DNA of 64,000 nt from JANNYA01 sp031422315 (GTDB lineage Bacteria > Pseudomonadota > Gammaproteobacteria > Xanthomonadales > SZUA-5), in contig JANOQN010000072.1 of assembly GCA_031422315.1 (NCBI GenBank), forward strand, positions 35,301 through 99,300, written 5' to 3'. A program made the position numbers and the translations under genes. A model generated the notes under the pieces. The model did no database searches. It saw only the letters and a list, made by a program, of their open reading frames with translations, and was not told the DNA's origin. Below, piece by piece: positions 7,481-16,039 of the stretch (position 1 is its first letter; each line of letters starts with the position of its first letter).

Positions 7481-8274
7481 AAGCCATCTATAGAAATATC
7501 GCATTGATTATATTGCTGAGCTACGCATGCATTGCGCTGCTGACCCAAATCGGCTGGCTCGGCAGCACGCTCAATAGCCAAATCAGCGCCGCACATCAGG
7601 GCATTAGCTGGACGCATCCATTGGGCACCAGTGCGCTAGGGCTTGATTTTACCGCGCTATTTTTTCATGCCGTGCGCGCGCTTTTCGCGCAAGCGCTGCC
7701 GGGCGCAATCTTGGCGCTGGCCATCGGCGCGCTGGCCGGCATCGGAGCGGGCATGCAAAGGGGTGGCTGGCTTGATCGACTCGTACTGACGGCTGCTGAT
7801 GTGTTTGACGGCGTGCCCGGATACTTATTGTTGGTCGCGTTTGCCGGAGTATTTCGGAACGTGCCTGGAGCGATGGTTTTGCTGTTGGCGGCCTCATTTT
7901 GGCCATCGGTGGCGCGGATAGTACGCATTGAAGTGCAGCGCATGAGCGCCTTGCCCTGGTCAGATGCCGCTAAATTGCTGGGCTTGAGGCCAATTCAGCT
8001 CATCACTCAGCAATATTTACCGGTGCTCAAACCGGTGCTGTGGGCCGCGTTTCTAGTTACCGCTGCTGATTGCGTCAAAGCACAGGTGGTTTTGAGCTTT
8101 TTGGGGCTAGATGCATCTACTACTTGGTCGTTCGGAACGTTAATTGCCGAGGGTAGCTACGATATGGTGGCTTTCAAGTTCAACGCCTTGCTGGTAGGTT
8201 GCACCGGCTTGCTCCTTTTTCTTTTGGCTCTTCATGCGCAAATTCGCCGAATTACTATGTTTCAATCAATCTAA
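7477..8274 (+). CDS. ABC transporter permease, DppC/OppC type
   Basis: GTG 7477 overlaps the upstream TGA (GTGA). The 265-residue product has an N-terminal membrane anchor, the motif THPLGTSALGLDFTALFFHA (the HPLGTDxxGRD element of DppC-type permeases, slightly diverged), membrane spans, and the coupling loop DAAKLLGLRPIQLITQQYLP. Later, AQVVLSFLGLDASTTWSFGTLI matches the conserved LSFLGLG region. It should form the heterodimeric channel with the preceding permease. Substrate, partners and regulation are not visible here. Confidence 0.8.
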   Translation: MKAIYRNIALIILLSYACIALLTQIGWLGSTLNSQISAAHQGISWTHPLGTSALGLDFTALFFHAVRALFAQALPGAILALAIGALAGIGAGMQRGGWLDRLVLTAADVFDGVPGYLLLVAFAGVFRNVPGAMVLLLAASFWPSVARIVRIEVQRMSALPWSDAAKLLGLRPIQLITQQYLPVLKPVLWAAFLVTAADCVKAQVVLSFLGLDASTTWSFGTLIAEGSYDMVAFKFNALLVGCTGLLLFLLALHAQIRRITMFQSI

Positions 8275-8287
8275 TCCAGTTAACCGT

Positions 8288-8749
8288 TTGAATTTTCTAC
8301 GATTACTGATCAGCTCAGTGCTGGCATTGCAGCTTTACGGCTGCGCTAATAACCCAAAAGTCGTCGCTAGCCCGCAAGTTTTGCTGCAAAGCCTGCGCAT
8401 TGCCGCGGGTGCCAACGCAACAAGCAATGCCGAAGCGCGCATTTTGATGCACAATTTTTCCAACATACCCATGACGTTTACTAGCATGCGCGGCGAATTT
8501 AAGGTAGCGGGCCGTTTCGCGGCGCCGATTGACTTAGATTTTTCGCTAGAAATTCCCGCTGAAAGCCCAGAAAACGTCAACGCTACGCTAGTGCTGAGCC
8601 CAGAGGCTGCAGTCTCATTGAGCGCATCTCACCCCCTTCAATACACATTGCAAGGCACCATCACCACGATCAAGCCAAGCCGCAGCTTCAAGTTTTTTTA
8701 CGAGGGTCAGTTGAATCCGACGCCAGGGGTAATAGGTGCTTGGCGTTAA
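8288..8749 (+). CDS. LEA14-like outer-membrane lipoprotein
   Basis: The TTG at 8288 gives a clean lipoprotein signal (MNFLRLLISSVLALQLYGC), so I prefer it over ATG 8234, which lies inside the upstream permease gene. The mature part has the pattern of LEA14/WHy proteins: VLLQSLRIAAGANATSNAEA, MHNFSNIPMTFTSMRGEFKVAG, then two further beta-strand segments ending in KFFYEGQL. Such proteins form a small immunoglobulin-like barrel linked to desiccation or envelope stress in plants and bacteria; the bacterial role is uncertain. Confidence 0.6.
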   Translation: MNFLRLLISSVLALQLYGCANNPKVVASPQVLLQSLRIAAGANATSNAEARILMHNFSNIPMTFTSMRGEFKVAGRFAAPIDLDFSLEIPAESPENVNATLVLSPEAAVSLSASHPLQYTLQGTITTIKPSRSFKFFYEGQLNPTPGVIGAWR

Positions 8750-8846
8750 TAGCCGTGGATAATGCTGTGGAAGTTGAGCACTCATTTGACACACAAACTC
8801 GCCAATTCACCTTAAGCTAGGCGTCAATTGGTCTCGGTGATTTCCC

Positions 8847-9965
8847 ATGCAAAGCAACTCGCCCTTATTTCAGCACATCAAACCATTTGGCTATCTACTG
8901 GCGCTTGCCGTGCCTGCACTCTTACCGCTTGGCCTATATTTGGGCAGTTGGACCGGCTACTTAAATCTGTTCACGTGGCTCCCCCTGGCGGTGTTGTTTG
9001 TCATTCTGCCGAGCGTGGACTACTTAATCGGGCGCGATACGCATAATTTAAGCGAACAAGATTTCAATAAACTTGAGCGCCAGCCGCTCTATCAAGCGCT
9101 TACGCTGCTGTGCCTTCCGATTTATTTGCTGCTGCTTTTTTATGCCGCAGGTTGGTTTAAATTAGGCCTGCTTAACGGCTTTGGATTAACCGGGTTAGTG
9201 CTTTCACATGGCGTGATTGGCGGCGTTGTGGCGATCAATGCGGCGCATGAGCTTATCCATAAATCTAGCCGGTTTGAGTCCACCATCGGTGGCTTACTGC
9301 TGGCCTGCGTGGGCTATGGCAGCTTCAAAGTTGAGCATGTGCGCGGGCACCACGTACATGTTTCCACGCCGCATGACGCCTCTAGTGCAACTTTTGGGCA
9401 AAACGTGTATGCGTTTGTCGTGCAATCAATTCCACGCAACGTGGTGAACAGCTTTAAGTTGGAAGCCGAACGATTGCAAAAGCTCGGGATAACCAGATTT
9501 AGCTGGCGCAATGAAACGCTAATGTTGAGCGCTTTTAGCCTGCTGCTATTGCTTAGCTTCGGGCTGTATTTTGGCCCGATCGGCGCATTATTTTTCGCAC
9601 TGCAAGCGATCGTGGCGATTAGCACGCTGGAAGTTATCAACTACGTCGAGCATTACGGCCTAGAGCGCAAAAAACTGCCAAGCGGACGCTATGAGCGCAC
9701 CACTCATTTGCATTCGTGGAATTCAAGCTATTTGCTGACAAATTTACTACTTTTTCAACTTCAGCGACACTCCGATCACCACGAGAATCCGCGTCGGCGT
9801 TATCAAACCCTGCGGCATTTCGACGCCTCACCGCAGCTTCCGGGCGGCTATTCGGCGATGTTTTTGCTGGCACTCGTGCCGCCGCTATGGTTCAAAGTTA
9901 TGAATCCGCGCGTTCCGGAGGCTGGGAAAATTATGCATGCGAATTTGGGATTGCCCACAACTTAG
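8847..9965 (+). CDS. alkB: alkane 1-monooxygenase (AlkB)
   Basis: This 372-residue integral membrane di-iron enzyme oxidises terminal methyl groups of n-alkanes using rubredoxin. All histidine clusters are present: HELIHK (134-139), EHVRGHHVHV with the HH pair at 168-169, the HYG motif (269-271), and LQRHSDHHENP (about 306-315) followed by RRRYQTL. Six hydrophobic spans are visible. In box 2 the usual DPxSA is replaced by DASSA. No rubredoxin, reductase or regulator gene is next to it. It stands alone, 97 nt after the LEA14-like gene. Confidence 0.93.
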   Translation: MQSNSPLFQHIKPFGYLLALAVPALLPLGLYLGSWTGYLNLFTWLPLAVLFVILPSVDYLIGRDTHNLSEQDFNKLERQPLYQALTLLCLPIYLLLLFYAAGWFKLGLLNGFGLTGLVLSHGVIGGVVAINAAHELIHKSSRFESTIGGLLLACVGYGSFKVEHVRGHHVHVSTPHDASSATFGQNVYAFVVQSIPRNVVNSFKLEAERLQKLGITRFSWRNETLMLSAFSLLLLLSFGLYFGPIGALFFALQAIVAISTLEVINYVEHYGLERKKLPSGRYERTTHLHSWNSSYLLTNLLLFQLQRHSDHHENPRRRYQTLRHFDASPQLPGGYSAMFLLALVPPLWFKVMNPRVPEAGKIMHANLGLPTT

Positions 9966-10130
9966 CGTTCAAACTGAACTCAAGAAATCGAAATGGCAGC
10001 AAAAATGCTGTACTGCAACATTTCTGCAATGGTATCAGCCGATTTTGCAAGAACGCGCGGCTTGAAAGTTTGACACTGGTCGAGTCATTTTTTACTCACT
10101 CAACCATTTCCAACTTAGGCTTTCAAACCC

Positions 10131-11525
10131 ATGAAACTTCGATCAAAACTTCATTACAGCATTGTCAGTGCTTTTGCGTTTGCGTTGACCAGCGTTGCAG
10201 CCGCGCAACCGGCTTTTACAAACCTCGCTTCATTGCCAGGCACCATGGAGGGTTCACCCATTATCTCCAGCAATAATCCTGAAAGCGTCAGCCGTGAAGG
10301 TTTGTTGCTATCGACCGATCAAATTACCATTACCGGTAATGCGCTGCGCCGCACCTTAAGCAACACTAATCTTGGTCAAGGCTGCCCAGCGGGCACGCTG
10401 AAAGAATTTGCCTTTTATATGCATCATTTGAACAACATTGGCACCGGCGCTCGCTATTACGTGATTCTTGAGCCAGCTACCGCGGGCACCACGCTAACCT
10501 TCAACGCCTATGGAGCAGCGATTTCGCAGTTTGATACCGGTTCGCTTGATCCTGGCAAAAGCCCTTCTTACAAGGTGAGCGAATCATTGCTGATGGGCCG
10601 ACTCGCGAGCGGCGTTGCCACCAGTGGTGGTTCTACCTTTGTCAATTTGGCAGGTCAATCCATGAATGGTCCGTTTGCGATTGTCAATTTGCGTGCCGAT
10701 TCGGGCAACTCAGTCGATGCACGCGTCAAAGTGCGTGCAGCTTCGTGCGTGCGGGTTCGCGTTGTAGCCGCTACTGAAGCAAACGGCTCGGTAGCGAAAG
10801 CCACCGCGCTAGGTCGAACCCAGTTTGCTTACGGCAACATTCCAACTCAATCGGGCAAACCCGGTGGCGCGCCTTGTACCGATGCCGCTGGCATCGGCTG
10901 GGGCCGATCTGCGGGCATCTATCAATTTGAACGCTGGAGCGGCGCGACCAATGTCGGCATCAGCACAGCCGCTTCGACCCAAGGCTGGAAGTTTTTAGCC
11001 GCGCCATCGAACACACTATCAAACGGCAATTGCGTGATGAATCCGCCAACCGCAACGCCATCGAGTGATTCGCAACGCTCCAACGCGCTTGGCTACTATT
11101 TTACCAACACTTCAGGCGAATCTAGCCTACGCGACAGCGATCCATGGTCGACATCCAACTACGGTGCTGAATATAAGCTCAGCTTTAACACAACCAACCG
11201 AAGCGGCCGCTGTGTACTCGCAAGATTGCAGCTGACCAACTATCCAGGGCGTAAACTGTGCAGCGCGGTGCCACTCGCGGATTCTAGATCACGCGCGTAC
11301 GACGGCGCTTTTAAAGTCACGCAAAACGGAGTCGCTCTGACCTCGTTAGCACGCGTCGCGACCAAATGCCCGGCCAGCAGCACTCTTCCTGAAGTTTCTA
11401 CCATCGCGCGTAAGATTTTGACCGTGAATGAGTCTGTGCGTTGGGACGTGCAAACCTTTATTCCAGGATTAATCTCAGCGCCAGCGGGTTTGTTGATGGT
11501 GTCTGAGCCAAGCGCCTGTCAATAG
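10131..11525 (+). CDS. secreted protein of unknown function
   Basis: The 464-residue product starts MKLRSKLHYSIVSAFAFALTSVAAAQ, a Sec signal peptide. The mature chain is rich in Ser, Thr, Asn and small residues with about 9 cysteines, consistent with an extracytoplasmic beta-rich protein. Visible segments include GARYYVILEPATAGTTL and SSDPWSTSNYGAEYKLSF-like strands, but no catalytic motif. I do not recognise a family. It is followed by a strong terminator and stands as a single transcription unit. The sequence shows nothing about substrate or role. Confidence 0.65.
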   Translation: MKLRSKLHYSIVSAFAFALTSVAAAQPAFTNLASLPGTMEGSPIISSNNPESVSREGLLLSTDQITITGNALRRTLSNTNLGQGCPAGTLKEFAFYMHHLNNIGTGARYYVILEPATAGTTLTFNAYGAAISQFDTGSLDPGKSPSYKVSESLLMGRLASGVATSGGSTFVNLAGQSMNGPFAIVNLRADSGNSVDARVKVRAASCVRVRVVAATEANGSVAKATALGRTQFAYGNIPTQSGKPGGAPCTDAAGIGWGRSAGIYQFERWSGATNVGISTAASTQGWKFLAAPSNTLSNGNCVMNPPTATPSSDSQRSNALGYYFTNTSGESSLRDSDPWSTSNYGAEYKLSFNTTNRSGRCVLARLQLTNYPGRKLCSAVPLADSRSRAYDGAFKVTQNGVALTSLARVATKCPASSTLPEVSTIARKILTVNESVRWDVQTFIPGLISAPAGLLMVSEPSACQ

Positions 11526-11580
11526 TCATCTAAGAAAATTAAAGATTGGGCTTAGCGCTTTTGCTAGCCCACACAATAAA

Positions 11581-11615
11581 AGGCCAGCGAACTTATAACT
11601 CGCTGGCCTTTTTTA
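11581..11615 (+). terminator. bidirectional intrinsic terminator
   Basis: AGGCCAGCGA (11581-11590) pairs perfectly with TCGCTGGCCT (11600-11609) around a 9-nt loop. An A-rich flank lies upstream and TTTTTT downstream, so it can end transcription of the convergent secreted-protein gene and fis. Confidence 0.85.
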
Positions 11616-11637
11616 TTCGCTTCGAAAGCGCATTGGG

Positions 11638-11949
11638 CTAGTGCGCAATGCCGTAGTCATCCAGCTTTTTTCGCAAGGTCGCTCGACTTAAGCCGAGCAG
11701 CTCGGCCGCATGCGTCAAATTATTGGCGCAGTGCTTGAGCGCCTCTTCAAGCAGGGGTTTTTCGACTTCCGCAAGCACCACGCGGTGCAGCTGCATCGGT
11801 GGGTGCCCGCTAGTCGCTAAAAGGTAGCGGCGCACGGCTTCCCGGCTGTGTTGGGTTAGACTGGAATTGGGCACGGTGATGTGAAGCTTCAGTAACACGA
11901 GCCGCAGTCTAGCGCCACACATGAGCACAAATGTGAAGGCTCGGCGCAA
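11638..11949 (-). CDS. fis: Fis-family nucleoid protein
   Basis: The 103-residue frame carries the Fis core: REAVRRYLLATS, then VVLAEVEKPLLEEALKHCANN, then the HTH HAAELLGLSRATLRKKLDDYG. Fis bends DNA and modulates rRNA, tRNA and recombination loci. The N-terminal 25 residues (RRAFTFVLMCGARLR) do not look like Fis, so the true start may be a later GTG, giving a protein of about 80-90 residues, the usual size. In many gammaproteobacteria fis follows dusB; here it stands alone behind a 52-codon gene and terminates at the shared hairpin. Confidence 0.8.
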   Translation of the reverse strand: MRRAFTFVLMCGARLRLVLLKLHITVPNSSLTQHSREAVRRYLLATSGHPPMQLHRVVLAEVEKPLLEEALKHCANNLTHAAELLGLSRATLRKKLDDYGIAH

Positions 11950-12031
11950 CCTGGGAAGATGTGCAAAATGGTTACGAATTAACCTAAAAATAGTTACTTG
12001 TTATGCGCCGATTGGTCGTGACAAACAGCGG

Positions 12032-12190
12032 CTATTTCAACAGCCAACCTAACGCAGCGAGCAGCGCAAATGCGCCGATTAACAGCCACTGGCGGCCGCT
12101 TGATACTTCGCTGCGATTTTCAATCTGGCGGCCGAACGAGGTTGATCGGCGCGCCTCATTCGCTTGCCCGTTTGTTTGAAAGTCGCTCAT
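12032..12190 (-). CDS. small single-span membrane protein
   Basis: This 52-residue frame from ATG 12190 has a polar N-terminal half (MSDFQTNGQANEARRS) and one hydrophobic helix near the C-terminus (WLLIGAFALLAALGWLLK). It starts 34 nt after the stop of the second DsbA-like gene, on the same strand, so it probably belongs to that operon. The layout resembles small inner-membrane proteins of unknown function. No family is recognised, and there is no obvious strong ribosome site. Confidence 0.5.
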   Translation of the reverse strand: MSDFQTNGQANEARRSTSFGRQIENRSEVSSGRQWLLIGAFALLAALGWLLK

Positions 12191-12223
12191 GAAAGTCAGC
12201 TTTGGCCCAATGCTTTACAAACG

Positions 12224-12910
12224 CTATTTCTTAACCGGCGCAGCAATCGTCGCCGGAACTACAGGGGCTTGCACCGCTTTGCGCTCTAACAACTCTTTTT
12301 GCACCAGAAAATCAAGGGTTTTAATGACTTCTGGAAACCCAATTTTCTTTTGCGTATCGGAAACGATGCGATATTTTCCAGCAACAATAATGGTTGGCGT
12401 ACCGTCTATTTCATATCGGGGAGCAAGAAGTTTTGAACGAGCAATTTTGCTGTTTACACCAAAAGATTTTGCTACTTTCAAAAAATCAGCGGGTTTGACG
12501 CCATAGTTAGCGTAAAAACTTGACAGATCCTCTGCCGTGCTCATTTTTTTATTTTGCTTAAATAAAGCATCAAAAAGCGGTGTGTGGGTTTTCTCTAAAA
12601 CTCCGAGCGCCTCCGAAGCGTAATAAGCACGCGCAAAAACCTCCCAAAGCGAGTTCCAAGCCATGGGAATCCGAACGAATTTAACTTGGACCGGCGCCCT
12701 TGCCTTCCATGCCTGAATTGACGGCTCAAAACCAGCGCAACCACCACACGCATACGAAAACGCCTCCAGCACTTCGATTTGATCGGCGCTGGTAGACACC
12801 GGTTGAGCCTGCTTCAAACGGGTGTAATCGAAGCCTTCGCGAGGCTGCGCGATGACCGCGTTGACCCAAACGAGTGCAATCAGTGCAAAAAATTTAGTGG
12901 CGAATTTCAA
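12224..12910 (-). CDS. DsbA-like thiol:disulfide interchange protein with CGGC active site
   Basis: The start is taken as TTG 12910, which has GGAG seven bases upstream and gives a signal peptide (MKFATKFFALIALVWVNAVIAQ). An upstream ATG at 12964 is less likely. The mature protein has the DsbA layout: VLEAFSYACGGCAGFEP (active-site cysteines at 55 and 58), a helical insert, and the cis-proline loop EIDGTPTIIVAGKYR. Standard DsbA has CPHC; CGGC here should alter the redox potential. The C-terminus is extended by an Ala/Pro/Val-rich tail ending in KK. It lies directly downstream of a second dsbA gene. Confidence 0.82.
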   Translation of the reverse strand: MKFATKFFALIALVWVNAVIAQPREGFDYTRLKQAQPVSTSADQIEVLEAFSYACGGCAGFEPSIQAWKARAPVQVKFVRIPMAWNSLWEVFARAYYASEALGVLEKTHTPLFDALFKQNKKMSTAEDLSSFYANYGVKPADFLKVAKSFGVNSKIARSKLLAPRYEIDGTPTIIVAGKYRIVSDTQKKIGFPEVIKTLDFLVQKELLERKAVQAPVVPATIAAPVKK

Positions 12911-12974
12911 GTAAAGCTCCAGCAAATAAATGGGAAATGGCGAATAAGCTAATTTTCGGGGCAATCTTTCGGCG

Positions 12975-13640
12975 CTATTTTTTACGCTGCGCAGCGGTAA
13001 GCACTACCAGATAGTTAATCAGCTCCGGCACTGCTTCCATCGAGCCGGCTGAGGTCAAATCAAAGCGATATTTTCCATCAATCACCATCGCTGGCGTGCC
13101 CTCAACTTCATATTTCGGCACGCGATCAACCGAGTTTTGCAACTTGGCATCTAAGCCGGTCGCTAAGAACGCATCGCCAAACTGTTTGGCGGTAATGCCC
13201 AAGCCAGCACTGCCATACCAGTTTGCAACGTCTTCCATGCTGGCAAACGGTTTGCGCTCAGCGTGAATCGCTTTAAAAAATGCGCCATGCGATTTATCCA
13301 ACACGTTTAGAGCTTGCGCTGTATAAAACGCACGCGCGAACGGTACCCAGCTTTGATTGAAAATGGCTGGCAATAAAACTAGCTGCGCATTAGCAGGTTT
13401 TTTCGCTTTCCAAGTTTGAATAATCGGCTCAAACGTCGCGCAGTGAGAGCAGGCATAAGAAAACACTTCCAACACTTCGATGTTTGCGCCCGTGCTAACC
13501 GGTTGCGGTGCTTTTAGCTTGAAATAATGCGTGCCTTCGACGAATTTTGACTGCGCAAATGCGCTGTTTGCGCCAAAAATAAATGCGGCAGAAGCGATGG
13601 CAAGCGCGGCGCGGCGCGTCAAGTTAAAAACAAGAGACAT
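12975..13640 (-). CDS. dsbA: thiol:disulfide interchange protein DsbA
   Basis: The 221-residue periplasmic oxidase has a signal peptide (RRAALAIASAAFIFGANSAFA), the active site VFSYACSHCATFEP (C64, C67), and a cis-Pro loop VEGTPAMVIDGKYRF (P183). The active site CSHC retains the His before the second Cys, close to CPHC. AGGAAAA precedes ATG 13640. It introduces disulfides into exported proteins and fits beside cytochrome c4, whose gene lies upstream on the same strand, as in Pseudomonas and Xanthomonas. It precedes the CGGC paralogue by 65 nt, suggesting an operon. Confidence 0.88.
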   Translation of the reverse strand: MSLVFNLTRRAALAIASAAFIFGANSAFAQSKFVEGTHYFKLKAPQPVSTGANIEVLEVFSYACSHCATFEPIIQTWKAKKPANAQLVLLPAIFNQSWVPFARAFYTAQALNVLDKSHGAFFKAIHAERKPFASMEDVANWYGSAGLGITAKQFGDAFLATGLDAKLQNSVDRVPKYEVEGTPAMVIDGKYRFDLTSAGSMEAVPELINYLVVLTAAQRKK

Positions 13641-13771
13641 AATTTTTCCTGGGTTGCTTATTTAATTTGGAGTTGTAACGTGTGGAGCCAGCCGCGCGGT
13701 TGGTCAATCGAGCAGCGGGCCGAGTTCCAAAACTGATTGGCAACCGCTACTACCGGTGCCTGTTTGTTCAG

Positions 13772-14458
13772 CTAATTGGACGTAGTTGGCCTAACCGTGT
13801 GCAGACCTTGCACGTAGCTAGAAAGCGCTTTGATTTCGTCGTCCGTCAAGTTGTGTGCCACTTGCGACATTACCGCATTGTTTTGCGCACCATCTTTGCC
13901 GTAAATCATGCCTTCGCGAAACCGCTCAAGCTGAGATTTGGTGTAGTCATAATGCTGCCCAGCAATTGCTGGATAGGCCGAACCCGGATTGCCGCGCCCG
14001 CTCGGGCCGTGGCAGCCCATGCAAGATGGCAAGCCATTGCGGCCGCCGCGATATAGCGCCTGACCTTTCTCGACGACAGTTTCGTCAGCATTGCCGACGC
14101 TTACTTTTTGTGTGGCGTAATAGGCTGCAATATCGGCCATGTCTTGCTCAGATAGCGCCGAAGCAAATGCCGCCATAATCGCGTTTTCGCGCTCGCCTGA
14201 TTTAAACAGCTGCAAATGCCTAACCAAATAAGCGGGATGTTGCCCTGCGATTTTCGGATTGGCCGGATCAGTGCTGTTGCCATCAACGCCGTGGCAAGCG
14301 ATGCACGTCGCAGCTTTTTCCTGGCCCGCTTTCGCATCGCCTGCAGCATGTACCGATGAAACCGCTAGCAAGCCTGAAAACAACACGCCAACAGACAGGG
14401 CCGGTAAAGCCATAGCCATCAACAATCCCCTGGAGAATTCCGCAATACGCAACGCCAT
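13772..14458 (-). CDS. dihaem cytochrome c4
   Basis: The 228-residue periplasmic electron carrier has a signal peptide (about 1-38), two haem-binding sites CIACH (52-56) and CMGCH (146-150), and the duplicated domain pattern (PKIAGQHPAYLVRHL / PAIAGQHYDYTKSQL). Axial Met candidates are in the NAIMAAFA and NAVMSQVA segments. Cytochrome c4 donates electrons to terminal oxidases. The gene diverges from engB across about 135 nt and is followed by dsbA, an arrangement conserved in gammaproteobacteria. Confidence 0.9.
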   Translation of the reverse strand: MALRIAEFSRGLLMAMALPALSVGVLFSGLLAVSSVHAAGDAKAGQEKAATCIACHGVDGNSTDPANPKIAGQHPAYLVRHLQLFKSGERENAIMAAFASALSEQDMADIAAYYATQKVSVGNADETVVEKGQALYRGGRNGLPSCMGCHGPSGRGNPGSAYPAIAGQHYDYTKSQLERFREGMIYGKDGAQNNAVMSQVAHNLTDDEIKALSSYVQGLHTVRPTTSN

Positions 14459-14593
14459 AATTTCAACCTCTTGATTTAATACGAAATTCTAGTTTCAAAA
14501 CGAAATACTTCTCGCACCGTGCGCTTGACCAATAGCCCAAACGGTGGATTTCAAATAATAATCGATAATAAACGATATCAGCAGGATTTGAGC

Positions 14594-15274
14594 ATGCTCA
14601 ACGAAACCGAACTTAAGCAGCGCTTCAAGAGCGCGGCCTTCATCGCCAGCAGCCCGACCGTGGCGCAGTGCCCGCCCGATGGCGGCTTTGAGGTCGCTTT
14701 CGCCGGACGCTCAAACGCCGGCAAATCCAGCGCTATTAATGCCTTGACCGATCAAGGCGATTTAGCGCGGGTATCGAAAACCCCCGGCCGTACCCAGCAT
14801 TTGGTGTTTTTTGATCTGTCGCAAAATCGTCGCTTGGTCGATTTACCGGGCTATGGCTATGCCAAAGTTCCCGAAGCCATTCGCACTGCCTGGCGCGGCG
14901 TGATTGACGAATACCTGCGCGAACGCGTCGCCCTACAAGGTTTGGTATTGGTAATGGATATCCGCCTGCCGTTCACTGATTTCGATCAGCAGATGCTGGC
15001 GTGGACTAAAGCGCGAGGTCTTGCCACGTTGGTGCTTTTGACCAAATCCGACAAACTCAAGCGCGGCCCAGCGCTAGATGTGCTGCGTAAAGTCAAAAAA
15101 GAGCTGCCCAACCATGCGCCGAACGCGACGGTTGAACTATTTTCCGCCGAAACCAAAACCGGCGTACAAATCGCGCGCTGGAAGCTGGCTGAGTGGTACA
15201 ACTGGGCCACGCCTAGGCCAGCTGCGAACGGTGCTGCTGACGCCGATCGGGTAATCGTCAAAACGGTTACGTAG
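14594..15274 (+). CDS. engB: ribosome biogenesis GTPase EngB (YihA/YsxC)
   Basis: ATG 14594 is preceded by AGGA at a 7-nt spacing and gives the usual N-terminus; an upstream GTG at 14519 would add 25 residues not typical of the family. All G motifs are present: GRSNAGKSS (38-46), TPGRT (63-67), DLPGYGYAKV (83-92) and TKSDK (150-154). EngB helps assemble the large ribosomal subunit and is usually essential. The C-terminal tail past residue 205 (about 20 residues, Ala-rich) is somewhat extended. It diverges from cytochrome c4. Confidence 0.92.
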   Translation: MLNETELKQRFKSAAFIASSPTVAQCPPDGGFEVAFAGRSNAGKSSAINALTDQGDLARVSKTPGRTQHLVFFDLSQNRRLVDLPGYGYAKVPEAIRTAWRGVIDEYLRERVALQGLVLVMDIRLPFTDFDQQMLAWTKARGLATLVLLTKSDKLKRGPALDVLRKVKKELPNHAPNATVELFSAETKTGVQIARWKLAEWYNWATPRPAANGAADADRVIVKTVT

Positions 15275-15322
15275 CCGAACAAGGTATCAATATCCGCCGA
15301 TATTGCCGAACCGGAGCGCGCC

Positions 15323-15928
15323 TTGATTTTACCCAATAAATTGTACATCACCAACCAAATTGATCTGCATAAGGCAGAAGAGAAAGTCAGCAAACAAAAG
15401 GCTAAGCAGCTATTTGAAAGCGGTGAAATTCATCGCATAGAAGTCGGCACGTTCAACGGGCTTGCGCAGATTCACGCGTTCTTATTTGGTGACATTTACG
15501 ATTTGGCTGGTCAAATGCGCGATGTCAATATTGCCAAAGGCAATTTTCGCTTTGCACCGCTCATGTATCTTGAGCAATCACTCACACATATCAGCAAAAT
15601 GCCGCAGGGCAGCTTCGATCAAGTCATAGAAAAATACATCGAAATGAATATCGCCCATCCTTTTCGTGAGGGCAATGGGCGTGCCACGAGAATATGGTTA
15701 GATTTGATTTTAAAACAAGAATTAAAACGCGTCATTGATTGGAATGCGGTAGATAAATCCGATTACCTATCCGCGGTGGAACGCAGCGTGGTGAAAGATA
15801 TCGAGCTAAAGCACCTGCTGCAGCCCGCCCTTACCGACCAAATCGATGACCGCGCCGTGTTTATGCAAGGAATTGACGTTAGCTATTACTACGAAGGCTA
15901 TAGCGAGTTCAAGATTGAGGATGTCTAG
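15323..15928 (+). CDS. class III Fic-domain AMP-transferase
   Basis: TTG 15323 follows GGAG at a normal distance. The 201-residue product has the Fic core motif HPFREGNGR (112-120), with the catalytic His and phosphate-binding Gly/Asn/Arg. Near the C-terminus, SYYYEG (187-192) fits the class III inhibitory motif [S/T]xxxE[G/N], as in NmFic, where the Glu blocks ATP binding within an oligomer. The product should AMPylate a target protein when relieved of self-inhibition. The target is unknown; no separate antitoxin gene is expected for class III. It lies 48 nt after engB. Confidence 0.85.
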   Translation: MILPNKLYITNQIDLHKAEEKVSKQKAKQLFESGEIHRIEVGTFNGLAQIHAFLFGDIYDLAGQMRDVNIAKGNFRFAPLMYLEQSLTHISKMPQGSFDQVIEKYIEMNIAHPFREGNGRATRIWLDLILKQELKRVIDWNAVDKSDYLSAVERSVVKDIELKHLLQPALTDQIDDRAVFMQGIDVSYYYEGYSEFKIEDV

Positions 15929-16039
15929 CATCAGCGCTAATGCCAAACAATGAGGTTTCTAACGCTTTTCCTAACATTTTCTCAATTTTGACACTTACTT
16001 GCGCTATCCTGCGACATCTCAAACAGGAAGCGAAAGGTG

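Noticed and set aside
7177..7617. 146-codon minus-strand open frame
   Set aside because: It is the antisense shadow of the two permease genes, which show conserved membrane and coupling motifs.
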